A stretch of 59,173 nucleotides of DNA. Source: Saccharopolyspora montiporae (lineage in GTDB: Bacteria > Actinomycetota > Actinomycetes > Mycobacteriales > Pseudonocardiaceae). The notes under the pieces were generated by a model. That model was not told the origin of the DNA. It ran no database searches and saw only the letters and a program-made list of their open reading frames with translations. Every line of letters starts with the position of its first letter. Position 1 is the first letter of the stretch. The stretch spans positions 1-59,173 of the forward strand of contig NZ_JADEYC010000034.1 in assembly GCF_015209505.1 (NCBI RefSeq). Direction: 5' to 3'. Shown in pieces: positions 7,508 through 17,244 of the stretch. The position numbers were made by a program, and so were the translations under genes.

Positions 7508-10500
7508 GTGCCCGTTGAGTTCTTGTCCGATGAGCAGGCCGCGGCTTACGGGCGGTTGCCGGAGTCGTTGTCCCGGGCGGAGTTGGAGCGGTTCTTCTTC
7601 CTCGACGACGTCGACCGCGGCCTGGTCGAGTCCAAGCGGCGTGACTACAACCGGCTCGGATTCGCGTTGCAACTGGTGACGGTGCGCAATGCTGGGGCGT
7701 TCCTCGAGGAGCCGCTGGGGGTGCCGGCGGAGTTGGTTGACTATCTCGCCGAGCAGCTCGGCATCGCGGATGCCTCGTGTGTGAAGTCCTACGGCGAACG
7801 GTCGATGACGCGGCTGGAACACCAGTGGGAGATCCGCAGCGCTGAGGTGTGGCGGGAGTTCTCCGAGGTCGAGGGCGAGTTGGGCGAGTGGATCGAGGCC
7901 CGCGCCTGGACCACCGGGGACGGGCCGAAGGCGCTGTTCGACGCCGCTGTGGGGTGGTTGCGGGAACGGAAGGTGCTGCTGCCCGGGGTGACGACGTTGG
8001 TGCGGCTCGTGGCGTCGCGGCGGGAGGCGGCGAATCAGCGGTTGTGGGACACGCTGCACGATCTGCTCGACGATGAGCAGCGCACAGCGCTGGATGGGCT
8101 GCTGGAAGTGCCTGATGGGCACCGGAACTCGCACCTGGATCGGCTGTGCCGGCCGCCGGTGCGGGTGTCGGGTCCGGCGATGGTCGACGCGCTCCAGCGC
8201 GCGTCGGAGATCCTCGGGCTCGGGTTCGCCGAGGTCGACGCCGAGGTGGTGCCGCCGCGCCGGTTGGCGGAGTTGTCGCGGTACGGGGTGCAGGGCAAGG
8301 CCAGTCTGCTGCGCCGCCACGGGGATTCCCGGCGTGCGGCGACGCTGCTGGCCACGGTGACCTACTTGCAGACCCGGGCGGTCGATGACGCCCTGGACCT
8401 CCTCGACGTGCTGATCGCCTCGAAGCTGCTGGCCCGCGCGGAGCGGGAATCGGCGAAGGAGAAGCTGCGCACCCTGCCCAAGCTGGGCAAGGCGTCGGCG
8501 AAGCTCGCGGCCGCGCTCGGAGTGCTGCTGGAGGTCACCGGCGCGCACGACGACCTCGCCGAGCAAGCCGCCGACGACGGCGACGCGGTGGAGCCGGTGA
8601 GCTTGGCGCAGGTGTGGGCCGAGATCGAGGCCGTGGTACCCCGTTCCGAGCTCGCCGACGCGCTGACGGCGGTGGTCGAGCTGGCCGGTCCGCCGGATTC
8701 CGACGCCGATGAGGCGTGGCGCGCGGAGCTGGTGAAACGGTTCGCCACGGTGCGGCCGTTCCTGCCGTTGTTGTGCGAGGTGATCCGCTTCGGAGCCGCC
8801 CCGGACGGCGAGCGGGTGCTGGCGGCGTTGCGGGATCTGCCGAGGTTGTGGGGTGGCGGCCGGAACAAGGTCGCCCGCTCGGAGATCGACGAGCAGCTGC
8901 TGATCGGCTCCTGGCGTCGCCTGGTGCTGCACGCCCCGGAGCTGGAACCGGGCGCGATCGATTGGCGGGCCTACACCTTCTGCGTGCTGGAGCAGTTCCA
9001 CCGCTGCCTGCGACGCCGGGACATCTTCGCGGTCAAGTCCAGCAAGTGGGGCGACCCGCGCGCCAAGCTCCTCGCCGGCACCGCGTGGACCACGGCGAAG
9101 CCGGTGGTGCTGTCCAGCCTCGGCCTATCGGCCGACCCCGACGAGCACCTCGACGAACGCGCCGCAGCGCTGGATGCCACCTTCCGCGAGGTCACCGCCG
9201 GGCTGCCGGACAACACCGCGGTGCGCTTCGACGAACACGGCCGCCTGCACCTGTCGGCGCTGCCGGCCGAAGCGGAGCCGCCGAGCTTGGAGAACCTGCG
9301 GGTGCTGACCAACCGGATGCTGCCCCGCGTCGATCTCCCGGAGGTGCTGCTGGAGGTGTTGTCCTGGACCGGCGCCGATGCGGCGTTCACCTCGATCACC
9401 GGCGGCGAGGCCCGCCTCGCGGACCTGCACATCTCGATCGCCGCGCTGCTGGTGAGCGAGTCCTGCAACATCGGCTGGACTCCGGTCATCAAGCACGGCG
9501 TGCCCGCGTTGACCAGCGACCGGCTCGCGCACGTCGACGCCACCTACCTGCGGATGGACACGCTCAAGGCCGCCAACGCCGCCCTCATCGAGCACCAGGC
9601 CGGCATTGGGCTCGCCCAGACCTGGGGTGGTGGGCACCTGGCCAGCGTCGACGGCATGCGGTTCGTTGTGCCGGTGCAGACCATCAACGCCCGCCACAAC
9701 CCGCACTACTGGGGCCAGAAACGCGGCGCGACCTGGCTGAACATGCTCAACGACCAGGCCGCCGGGCTCGCCGGGAAGGTCGTGGCCGGCACCCCGCGCG
9801 ACTCCCTGCACGTCCTGGACGTGCTCTATGACCGCGACGGCGGGCAGAAGCCGCAGATGATCGTCACCGACACCGCCAGCTACTCCGATATCGTCTTTGG
9901 GCTGCTCACCCTGGCCGGGTTCACCTACGCCCCGCAGCTGGCTGACCTGCCGGATCAAAAGCTGTGGCGTATCAACACCAAGGCCGACTACGGGGCCTTC
10001 GCCACCGCCGCCCGCGGCCGCATCGATTTGGAGCGGATCCGGCGGAACTGGGACGACATCCTGCGGGTCACCGCCTCCATCCACACCGGCGCCGTGCGGG
10101 CGCACGATGTGATCCGGATGCTCTCCCGCGACGGCCACCCCACCCCGCTGGGCGAGGCCATCGCGCACTACGGGCGGATCGCCAAGACCCTGCACGTGCT
10201 GCGCATGGTCGACGACACCGGCTACCGCCGCGACATCAAAGCCCAGGCCAACCTCCAGGAAGGCCGCCACGCCCTCGCGCGGCGGATCTTCCACGGCCAG
10301 CGCGGCGAACTGCGCCAGCGCTACTACGAGGGCATGGAAGACCAGCTCGGAGCGCTTGGCCTGGTGCTCAACGCGATCGTGCTGTTCAACACCCGCTACC
10401 TCGACGCCGCGATCGCCGAACTGCGCGACGGCGGCTACGAGGTCCGAGACGAAGACGCGGCCCGGCTGTCACCGTTCGTGCGTCACCACATCAACATGCT

Positions 10501-10594
10501 GGGCCGGTATTCGTTCCTGCTGCCGGCCGATCTGGCCCAGGGTCTGCGGCCGCTGCGCGACCCGCAGGAGCCCTCCGAGGACGACGAACGGTGA
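7508..10594 (+). CDS. tnpA: Tn3-family transposase of Tn-A
   Basis: A 1028-residue transposase, full length for Tn3 family (about 950-1030). GTG at 7508 follows GCAGGAGG. The N-terminal DUF4158 region starts VEFLSDEQAAAYGRLPESLS. The C-terminal DDE_Tnp_Tn3 domain keeps its catalytic acids in SVDGMRFVVP (Asp), VTDTASYSDIVFGLL (Asp) and EDQLGALGLVLN (Glu). It acts on the 38-bp ends at 7367 and 26071 and is the first gene inside the left end, the usual position. Related but distinct proteins are encoded in Tn-B (broken) and Tn-C (intact). It looks functional. Confidence 0.95.
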   Translation: MPVEFLSDEQAAAYGRLPESLSRAELERFFFLDDVDRGLVESKRRDYNRLGFALQLVTVRNAGAFLEEPLGVPAELVDYLAEQLGIADASCVKSYGERSMTRLEHQWEIRSAEVWREFSEVEGELGEWIEARAWTTGDGPKALFDAAVGWLRERKVLLPGVTTLVRLVASRREAANQRLWDTLHDLLDDEQRTALDGLLEVPDGHRNSHLDRLCRPPVRVSGPAMVDALQRASEILGLGFAEVDAEVVPPRRLAELSRYGVQGKASLLRRHGDSRRAATLLATVTYLQTRAVDDALDLLDVLIASKLLARAERESAKEKLRTLPKLGKASAKLAAALGVLLEVTGAHDDLAEQAADDGDAVEPVSLAQVWAEIEAVVPRSELADALTAVVELAGPPDSDADEAWRAELVKRFATVRPFLPLLCEVIRFGAAPDGERVLAALRDLPRLWGGGRNKVARSEIDEQLLIGSWRRLVLHAPELEPGAIDWRAYTFCVLEQFHRCLRRRDIFAVKSSKWGDPRAKLLAGTAWTTAKPVVLSSLGLSADPDEHLDERAAALDATFREVTAGLPDNTAVRFDEHGRLHLSALPAEAEPPSLENLRVLTNRMLPRVDLPEVLLEVLSWTGADAAFTSITGGEARLADLHISIAALLVSESCNIGWTPVIKHGVPALTSDRLAHVDATYLRMDTLKAANAALIEHQAGIGLAQTWGGGHLASVDGMRFVVPVQTINARHNPHYWGQKRGATWLNMLNDQAAGLAGKVVAGTPRDSLHVLDVLYDRDGGQKPQMIVTDTASYSDIVFGLLTLAGFTYAPQLADLPDQKLWRINTKADYGAFATAARGRIDLERIRRNWDDILRVTASIHTGAVRAHDVIRMLSRDGHPTPLGEAIAHYGRIAKTLHVLRMVDDTGYRRDIKAQANLQEGRHALARRIFHGQRGELRQRYYEGMEDQLGALGLVLNAIVLFNTRYLDAAIAELRDGGYEVRDEDAARLSPFVRHHINMLGRYSFLLPADLAQGLRPLRDPQEPSEDDER

Positions 10595-10597
10595 CAC

Positions 10598-10648
10598 CGT
10601 GCTCGGGGTGGTTTTGGCTAGGGCCGGTAGGTGGCCACCCCGAGCACG
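10598..10648. terminator. perfect 14-bp inverted repeat between convergent genes
   Basis: CGTGCTCGGGGTGG (10598-10611) and its exact complement CCACCCCGAGCACG (10635-10648), with a 23-bp loop that contains TTTT. It sits just after tnpA and overlaps the 3' end of the convergent methyltransferase fragment. It may act as a bidirectional terminator. It may also mark the rearrangement that truncated the methyltransferase. Confidence 0.5.
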
Positions 10649-10911
10649 TACCGGCCGTGGCGGCGGGTCAGGCGCCGCCGGGCTCGGGTGATCACCGCGG
10701 CATCCAGGTCGACGGCGTCGACGTGGCCGGCGCCGAAGCGGTCCAGGAGCAGCTGGGTGCCGCAGCCCGGTCCGCAGCCCAGCTCCAGCACCCGCGCCCC
10801 GGGCGGCAGCGGCCCGCCGAGGCGGCGCATCCAGGGCACCTCGTAGTAGCGCTGCAGCCACCGCCGTGGTGGGGAGTTGATCAGAGCGGTCTCGACCTGG
10901 TTCATCAACAT
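10618..10911 (-). pseudogene. truncated class I methyltransferase
   Basis: 97 codons from ATG at 10911. A normal methyltransferase N-terminus (NQVETALINSPPRRWLQRYY, then ARVLELGCGPGCGTQLLLDRFGAG and VDAVDLDAAVITRARRRL) is present, but the protein stops after HGRYVLGVATYRP, roughly half the usual length. Motifs after the SAM-binding loop are missing. It is divergent from the cmtR-like gene with only 44 bp between them. The C-terminus ends inside the inverted repeat at 10598-10648, so a rearrangement next to tnpA probably removed the rest. It is unlikely to be active. Confidence 0.7.
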
Positions 10912-10943
10912 CGCAACACCTCGATTGCATCCGGATGGCTTGC

Positions 10944-10949
10944 TATAAT
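10944..10949 (+). promoter_or_regulatory. TATAAT -10 box of a leaderless transcript
   Basis: A perfect TATAAT ends 6 bp before the ATG at 10956, so transcription would start at or next to the A of the start codon. There is no ribosome binding site. This is the common actinobacterial leaderless arrangement. The overlapping AT-rich stretch TTGCAT (10924-10929) to TATAAT is the likely site of CmtR-type autoregulation. Confidence 0.65.
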
Positions 10950-10955
10950 CGCCTC

Positions 10956-11354
10956 ATGACGATGAATAGCATGGAGGATTGCCTGGCGTCGAGCCCGCCG
11001 GGTGCGGGCCTGGATCCGGCAGTGGCGTTGTTCCACAGCCTCTCGGACTCCGCTCGGTTGGCGATCGTGCAGCGCCTGGCCGGCGGGGAAGCCCGGGTCG
11101 CCGACCTGATCTCCGAGCTTGGGCTCGCCCAGTCGACGGTGTCAGCGCATGTGGCGTGTCTGCGTGACTGCGGGCTGGTCGTGGGGCGCCCGCAAGGCCG
11201 GCAGGTGTTCTACAGCCTGGCCCGCCCGGAGTTGATGGACCTGCTGGCTTCGGCCGAGACGCTGCTGGCCGCGACCGGCAATGCCGTGGCGCTGTGCCCG
11301 AACTACGGCGCCGACGCCGTAGGCAAGGACGCGAACGAGGAGGTCGGGCGATGA
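10956..11354 (+). CDS. ArsR/SmtB-family metal sensor, CmtR-like
   Basis: A 132-residue winged-helix repressor. The HTH is VADLISELGLAQSTVSAHVA. The recognition region carries HVACLRDCGLV, the same spacing as the Cys57/Cys61 pair of mycobacterial CmtR. A third cysteine follows in the tail (ALCPNYG), matching the role of CmtR Cys102. That ligand set senses Cd(II)/Pb(II). ATG at 10956 is chosen because the TATAAT box ends 6 bp upstream. The stop overlaps the start of the downstream ATPase (ATGA), so the two are translationally coupled and the sensor presumably represses its own efflux pump. Confidence 0.88.
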   Translation: MTMNSMEDCLASSPPGAGLDPAVALFHSLSDSARLAIVQRLAGGEARVADLISELGLAQSTVSAHVACLRDCGLVVGRPQGRQVFYSLARPELMDLLASAETLLAATGNAVALCPNYGADAVGKDANEEVGR

Positions 11355-13324
11355 GCGACGCCTGCGGCTGCGGCAGCGACGAACCCCGCACCGGCGAGGA
11401 CGCCGAGGAGCGCGAACCGGAACGACTCTGGGAGGTCACCGAATTGCGCTTCGCCGCAATCGCCGGGGTCCTGCTGATCGCCGGATACGCCGCGGAGTGG
11501 TCGGGTGCGGCGCCGATGCTGGCGCTCGCGCTCAAGGCGCTGGCGTTGCTCGCCGGTGCCTACACGTTCGTGCCCTCCACACTCAAGCGGCTGGTCCAGG
11601 GCAAGATCGGTGTCGGCACGCTGATGACGATCGCCGCGGTCGGCGCGGTGATCCTGGGTGAGGTCGGCGAGGCAGCGATGCTGGCCTTCCTCTACTCCAT
11701 CAGCGAGGGCTTGGAGGAGTACTCCCTGGCCCGCACCCGCCGCGGGCTACGTGCGCTGCTGTCGCTGGTGCCCGACGAGGCCACCGTGCTGCGCGAGGGC
11801 ACCGAGGTCGTGGTGCCCCCTTCCGCGCTGCGGGTCGGGGACCGCATGGTGGTCAAGCCCGGCGAGCGCATCGCCACCGACGGCGTCATCCGCACCGGCC
11901 GTACCGCGCTGGACACTTCGGCGATCACCGGCGAATCCGTGCCGGTCGAAGCCGGCCCCGGCAACGAGGTGTTCGCCGGGTCGATCAACGGCACCGGTGT
12001 GCTGGAAGTCGAGGTCACCACGACGGCCGAGGACAACTCCCTGGCCCGGATCGTGCGGATCGTGGAGGCCGAGCAGTCCCGCAAGGGCGCCACCCAGCGC
12101 CTCGCTGACCGCATCGCCAAGCCCCTGGTGCCCGGCGTCATGATCGCCGCCGCGCTCATCGCCGGACTCGGCAGCCTGTTCGGCGACCCGGCCACCTGGA
12201 TCGAACGCGCTCTGGTCGTGCTCGTGGCCGCCTCGCCCTGCGCGCTGGCGATCTCCATCCCCGTCACCGTCGTCGCGGCCATCGGTGCGGCGAGCAAACT
12301 CGGTGTGCTCGTCAAGGGCGGTGCCGCGCTGGAAGCACTCGGGCGCGTGCGCGGGGTGGCGCTGGACAAGACCGGCACGCTGACCCGCAACCAGCCCACC
12401 GTGGTCGACGTCGCCACCACCGACGGAGCCTCGCGCGAGCGCGTGCTCGGAGTGGCCGCGGCGCTGGAGGCCCGCAGCGAACACCCCCTCGCCCGCGCCA
12501 TCCTCGCCGCTGTCGACGGCGAGTCGATCGCGGCGGCGACCGACGTCGAGGCGGTCACCGGTGCGGGGTTGACCGGCCAGGTCGACGGACGCACCGCGCG
12601 ACTGGGCCGACCCGGCTGGCTGGAGCCCGGCCCGCTGGCCGCCGACGTGCAACGGATGCAGCACGCCGGATCCACCGCGGTGCTCGTCGAGGAGGACGGC
12701 CGCGTGATCGGCGCGATCGCCGTGCGCGACGAACTGCGCCCCGAAGCGGCTGAGGTCATCACCCGGCTGCACTCCGGCGGCTACCACGTGGCGATGCTCA
12801 CCGGCGACAACCACGCCACCGCTACCGCCCTGGCCGCCGAAGCGGGCATCGACTCCGTGCACGCCAAACTGCGCCCGGAGGACAAGGCCCGCATCATCAG
12901 CGAGCTCAGCGGCCAGCGGTCCATGGCGATGGTCGGCGACGGCGTCAACGACGCCCCCGCACTGGCCACCGCCGACCTGGGCATCGCCATGGGCGCCATG
13001 GGCACCGACGTGGCCATCGAAACCGCCGACGTCGCGCTCATGGGCGAAGACCTGCGACACCTGCCCCACACCCTCGACCACGCCCGCCGCGCCCGGCGGA
13101 TCATGCTGCAAAACGTCGGACTCTCCCTAGCCATCATCACCGTGCTGATGCCGCTTGCCCTGTTCGGCGTACTCGGACTAGCGGCCGTGGTGCTGGTGCA
13201 CGAGGTCGCCGAGGTCGTCGTCATCGCCAACGGCGTCCGCGCCGGCCGCGCAAAACCGCTACCCACGCTGCCCAGCGGCACACCCACGGCCGCGCGACCC
13301 GCGACAGTGGGGGCCTCGTCGTGA
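11351..13324 (+). CDS. heavy-metal P1B-type ATPase, CtpG-like (Cd/Pb/Zn/Co efflux)
   Basis: 657 residues starting at ATG 11351, which overlaps the sensor's stop. All P-type motifs are present: TGES (193-196), the transmembrane metal motif ASPCALAIS with SPC at 295-297, the phosphorylated Asp339 in DKTGTLT, EHPLARA and GDGVNDAPALA. SPC rather than CPC, together with HEVAEVVVIANG in a late transmembrane helix, points to the P1B-4-like group that includes mycobacterial CtpG, whose gene is controlled by CmtR. There is no N-terminal HMA domain; instead the first residues carry a short CGCG motif. Export of Cd or Pb is the best guess; Co or Zn is possible. Confidence 0.9.
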   Translation: MSDACGCGSDEPRTGEDAEEREPERLWEVTELRFAAIAGVLLIAGYAAEWSGAAPMLALALKALALLAGAYTFVPSTLKRLVQGKIGVGTLMTIAAVGAVILGEVGEAAMLAFLYSISEGLEEYSLARTRRGLRALLSLVPDEATVLREGTEVVVPPSALRVGDRMVVKPGERIATDGVIRTGRTALDTSAITGESVPVEAGPGNEVFAGSINGTGVLEVEVTTTAEDNSLARIVRIVEAEQSRKGATQRLADRIAKPLVPGVMIAAALIAGLGSLFGDPATWIERALVVLVAASPCALAISIPVTVVAAIGAASKLGVLVKGGAALEALGRVRGVALDKTGTLTRNQPTVVDVATTDGASRERVLGVAAALEARSEHPLARAILAAVDGESIAAATDVEAVTGAGLTGQVDGRTARLGRPGWLEPGPLAADVQRMQHAGSTAVLVEEDGRVIGAIAVRDELRPEAAEVITRLHSGGYHVAMLTGDNHATATALAAEAGIDSVHAKLRPEDKARIISELSGQRSMAMVGDGVNDAPALATADLGIAMGAMGTDVAIETADVALMGEDLRHLPHTLDHARRARRIMLQNVGLSLAIITVLMPLALFGVLGLAAVVLVHEVAEVVVIANGVRAGRAKPLPTLPSGTPTAARPATVGASS

Positions 13325-13416
13325 CCCGCACCGACGGCCACGCCTACGAACGCTATGCCGCCGATAGGGGCCGGTTCGTCCCCGGCATCGGCCGCCTGCT
13401 CACCAAGCCCCGCTGA
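13321..13416 (+). CDS. 31-residue ORF overlapping the ATPase stop
   Basis: A GTG at 13321 overlaps the ATPase stop (GTGA) and opens a 31-codon frame: it starts VTRTDGHAYERYAADRGRF and ends GRLLTKPR. The coupling suggests it was translated. It is either a true microprotein of the metal-efflux operon or the beginning of a longer gene that lost its 3' part. The left end of Tn-B starts 12 bp after its stop, but the stop is not created by that insertion. No family recognised. Confidence 0.4.
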   Translation: MTRTDGHAYERYAADRGRFVPGIGRLLTKPR

Positions 13417-13428
13417 TCCCTCCTACCG

Positions 13429-13465
13429 GGGGTCTGAGTAGCAGCAGTACAGGATCCTCCGTTAG
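13429..13465 (+). repeat. left terminal inverted repeat of Tn-B
   Basis: Outer end GGGGTCTGAGTAGCAG, inner end GATCCTCCGTTAG. It differs from the right end at two central positions. The left flank is the target duplicate TACCG at 13424-13428. Confidence 0.95.
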
Positions 13466-13506
13466 TGCTGTGCCCCGGATCTTGTGGTTGTGGTTGATCG
13501 GGCAGG

Positions 13507-16348
13507 ATGCCGGTTGTGCCGGTGGAGTTCTTGACCGATGAGCAGGTGGCCCGGTTCGGCCGGTTCAGCGAGGCACCGTCGCAGGCGGAGCTGGAACGCT
13601 TCTTCTTCCTTGATGACGCCGACCGGGTGCTGGTGGGGCGGCATCGCGGGGAGCACAACCGCCTGGGGTTTGCCCTGCAGCTGGCCACGGTGCGGTATTT
13701 GGGGACGTTCCTGGCGGATCCGCTGGAGGTACCTGTTGCGGTGGTGGACTTCCTCGCGGCGCAGTTGGAGATCGCTGATTCGTCGCGGGTGAAGGCGTAT
13801 GCCCAACGGCAGGCCACGCAGTGGGAGCACGCCGCCGAGATCCGCCGCGAGTGCGGCTATCGCGACTTCGCAGATGCCTCGGCCGAGGTGGATGAGTTCG
13901 TGGCGGCGCGGGCATGGACACGGGTGGAGACCGCGAAAGCGCTGTTCGACGCCACCGTGGCGTGGCTGCGCTCCCACCGGGTGCTGCTGCCCGGCGCCAG
14001 CGTGTTGGCCAGGTTGGTGGCTGGGCACCGGGATCGGGCCACGGAGCGGATGCATGCCAGCCTGCACCAGGCGGCCATCGCCGCGGATCCCGAGCTGCCG
14101 GGGCGACTGGCGAGGTTGCTGGCGGTGCCGGAAGATTCGCGGATTTCGGAGTTGGAGCGGCTGCGACGCGGGCCCACACGGGTGTCCGGTCGGAGCATGA
14201 CCGAGGCGCTGCACCGGTCCTCGGAGTTGTCCGGACTCGGCGCCGGTGCGGTGGATGTGGCGGCGGTGCCGGCGAACCGGCTGGAGGCCCTGGCCCGGGA
14301 CGGGTTGTCGGCCAAGGCCCAGGCCATCGAGCGCCGTGAGCCGCAGCGGCGCACGGCCACGCTGGTCGCGGCGGTGCGCAGCCTGTCGAGTACGGCGGTG
14401 GATGACGCGTTGGATGTGTTCGCCGCGTTGATGGCGGACAAGCTCATCAGGGCCGCTGAGCGCACCAGTCGGGAGGCGAAGCTGGCCAATCTGCCGCGCT
14501 TGAACAGGGCCTCGACCACGCTGGCTTCGGTGGGCAGGGTGCTGCAGAACCTCAGCGAATCAGCCGAGTCCGACACCCTGGCGTTCAGTCAGGTTTGGGC
14601 GGCGATCGAGGAAGTCGTGGATCGCCGGCGGCTGGCGGCCGCGGTGGATACGGTCGACGAGCTCGCTCCGGTGCAAGACGATGATGATGCCGCTTGGCGA
14701 GCCGAGCTGGTCTCGCGGTGGGCGGTGGTACGACCATTTCTGCCGCTGCTGGCCGAGGTCATCCCGTTTGGTGCAGCGCCAGCCGGGCAAGGCGTGCTCG
14801 ACGCCGTTACCGAGCTGCCCGAGCTGATCGGTCGCAAGAAAGTCCGAGCTTCGGAGATCCGCGACGAACTGATCGTCGGGTCGTGGCGCAAGCTCGTGGC
14901 CGGCGGTCCGGAGCTGGATCCGGGATGTGTGGACAAGCACGCCTACGCGCTGTGCGTGCTGGAAGCGCTGCACAAGGCGCGGCCGCGACGGGCGCGCCCA
15001 GGTGCGGGTGGACGCGCTGGAGAAACTGGACGAACCAGAGTCGCTGCTGGCGCTGCGGGAGCGGGTCGAGCAGATGATGCCGCAGGTCGATCTGCCCGAG
15101 CTGCTGCTGGAGGTCCACGCCCGCACCGGCTTCCTCTCCGAGTTCACCCACGCTTCCGGCGGCGAGTCCCGCATGGACGATGCCGAGTTGTCGCTGGCGG
15201 CCGTGCTGGTGGCTGAGGCCACCAACGTCGGCTACAAACCCGTCGCCCGGCCTCGGCACTGGGCGCTGAACCGAGCGCGCCTGTCGCACGTGGAGCAGAA
15301 CTACCTGCGCGCCGAGACGCTGCGTGCGGCCAACGCCCGGCTCATCGACGTGCAGGCTGACATTCCACTCGCTCAGTTGTGGGGCGGCGGAATGGTTGCC
15401 TCGGTCGACGGGATGCGCTTCGTCGTGCCCACCCAGACCGTCTACGCCGGGCACAACCCGCGCTACTTCGGCCGCAAACGCGGCGCGACCTGGCTCAACG
15501 CCATCAACGACCAGGTCGCCGGCATCGGCGCCACGGTCGTACCGGGTACCCAGCGGGACTCGCTGTACCAGCTCGACGTGCTGCTCAACCCCTACCACGG
15601 CCGCCGCCCGGAGCTGGTCACCTCCGACACCGCCGGATATTCGGACATGGTCTTCGGCCTGTACCGGATCTGCGGCATGGCCTACGCGCCCCGGCTGGCC
15701 AACCTGGCCGACACTCGGTTCTGGCGCATCGACCCCGCCGCGGACTACGGCCCCGCCAACGACCTGGCCCGGCACCGGATCCGGCTGGGCAGGATCAGCC
15801 CGTACTGGCCGGAAATGCTGCGCATCGCCGGATCACTGGTCACCGGCACCGTGCGCGCCTACGATCTCATCCGTGCGTTGGGTCGCGACGGCAACCCGAC
15901 GCCGCTGGGGCAGGCATTCGCCGAATACGGCCGCATCGCCAAGACCCAGCACCTGCTGGCCGTGGCGGATCCGGACGACGACACCTATCAGCACTCGCTG
16001 AACGCCCAGCTCAACACCACCGAATCCCGCCACCGCCTGGCCCGCAAGCTCTGCTTCGGCCACCGCGGCGAGCTCCGCCAGAGCTACCAGGAAGGCATGG
16101 AAGACCAGCTCGGCGCGCTCGGCCTGGTGCTCAATGCCGTGGTGCTGTGGAACACCACCTACCTGGGCGCCGCCGTCGAGCAGCTCCGCGCCCAGGGCTA
16201 CCCCGTTGCGGACGCCGATGCCGCCCGCTTGTCGCCACTGATCGACACGCACCTGAACGTGCACGGGGCCTACACGTTCTTCCTGCCACAGTTGGCCGGC
16301 CTGCGACCACTGCGCGAGCCGGACCGCGCCGAGCGCGACGAAAAATAG
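13507..16348 (+). pseudogene. tnpA: Tn3-family transposase of Tn-B, internally deleted and frameshifted
   Basis: The first frame, from ATG 13507, encodes a normal N-terminus (VEFLTDEQVARFGRFSEAPS) up to YALCVLEALHKA near 14980. The second frame takes over at about 14990 and continues VDALEKLDEPESLLALRERV to the stop at 16348. Compared with the Tn-A enzyme, about 80 residues are missing at the join, the segment that normally follows RRRD and contains WGDPRAKLL. The deletion also changes frame. The catalytic region is otherwise preserved (SVDGMRFVVP, SDTAGYSDMVFGLY, EDQLGALGLVLN). Tn-B therefore lacks a functional transposase of its own unless the assembly is wrong here. Confidence 0.88.
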
Positions 16349-16737
16349 GTGCCGGGGGGAGGCCACCGCCGTTTCAGCGGTGCGCACTCTGCCGAGCCTT
16401 GGAGGAACGGGGCAGCCAGGCAGGAATGCCGGCCGAGGACGGGAATGCTTGGCCCGCACCTCCGGGAACGACCGCTGCAGCAGCCCCTCGGCCTGACCCA
16501 GGTCGTACTGATCTTCGCCCTCGGCTCGATCATCGGCGCCAGCACCGGGCACCGCTGCGGCGGCACCTCGGCACACCCACTGTTCCTGACCACCGGAGTC
16601 TTCATCCAAGACCACACCTGCCGAACTCGCGTCGACACCACGAGTACTCCGACGACATCACCCCATCCGCCCGGTCTCCCGTTGGGTCTTATTACAGGCG
16701 GGGCGAGGTGGTTGCGGCTGCTCGTTGCTCCCTTTTT
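16349..16737. other. non-coding stretch between Tn-B transposase and cstR
   Basis: About 390 bp with no supported gene. A plus-strand frame contains a short hydrophobic run (LTQVVLIFALGSIIGAST), but it has no ribosome binding site and low-complexity flanks, so it may be a gene remnant. The 3' end has a T8 tract (16733-16739 region) directly in front of the cstR promoter. Confidence 0.4.
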
Positions 16738-17061
<324 letters not shown>

Positions 17062-17124
17062 TTCAAGCCCCGCTTAGCCGCTGATGGGTGTGCTCTCGTG
17101 CATGCCCACTCGTATAACTTATAT

Positions 17125-17140
17125 ATACCCCACTGGGTAT
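17125..17140 (+). promoter_or_regulatory. second CstR-type operator
   Basis: ATACCCCACTGGGTAT, with the same ATACCC/GGGTAT half-sites as the site at 16747-16762, in an AT-rich promoter-like stretch (TATATA before, TATATTATT after) 104 bp upstream of the first persulfide dioxygenase gene. Confidence 0.83.
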
Positions 17141-17244
17141 ATTATTCTCGGAGCGATGACGAGGCAGGAGTACGAGCGGTGTCGATGGCAGGCGAAACCG
17201 CGACGTGGATCGACTCCGTGTGACATCGAAGGAGGAACGCAACG

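Noticed and set aside
7400..9001. 533-codon minus-strand frame inside the Tn-A transposase
   Set aside because: Shadow of tnpA, with no ribosome binding site or recognisable domain.
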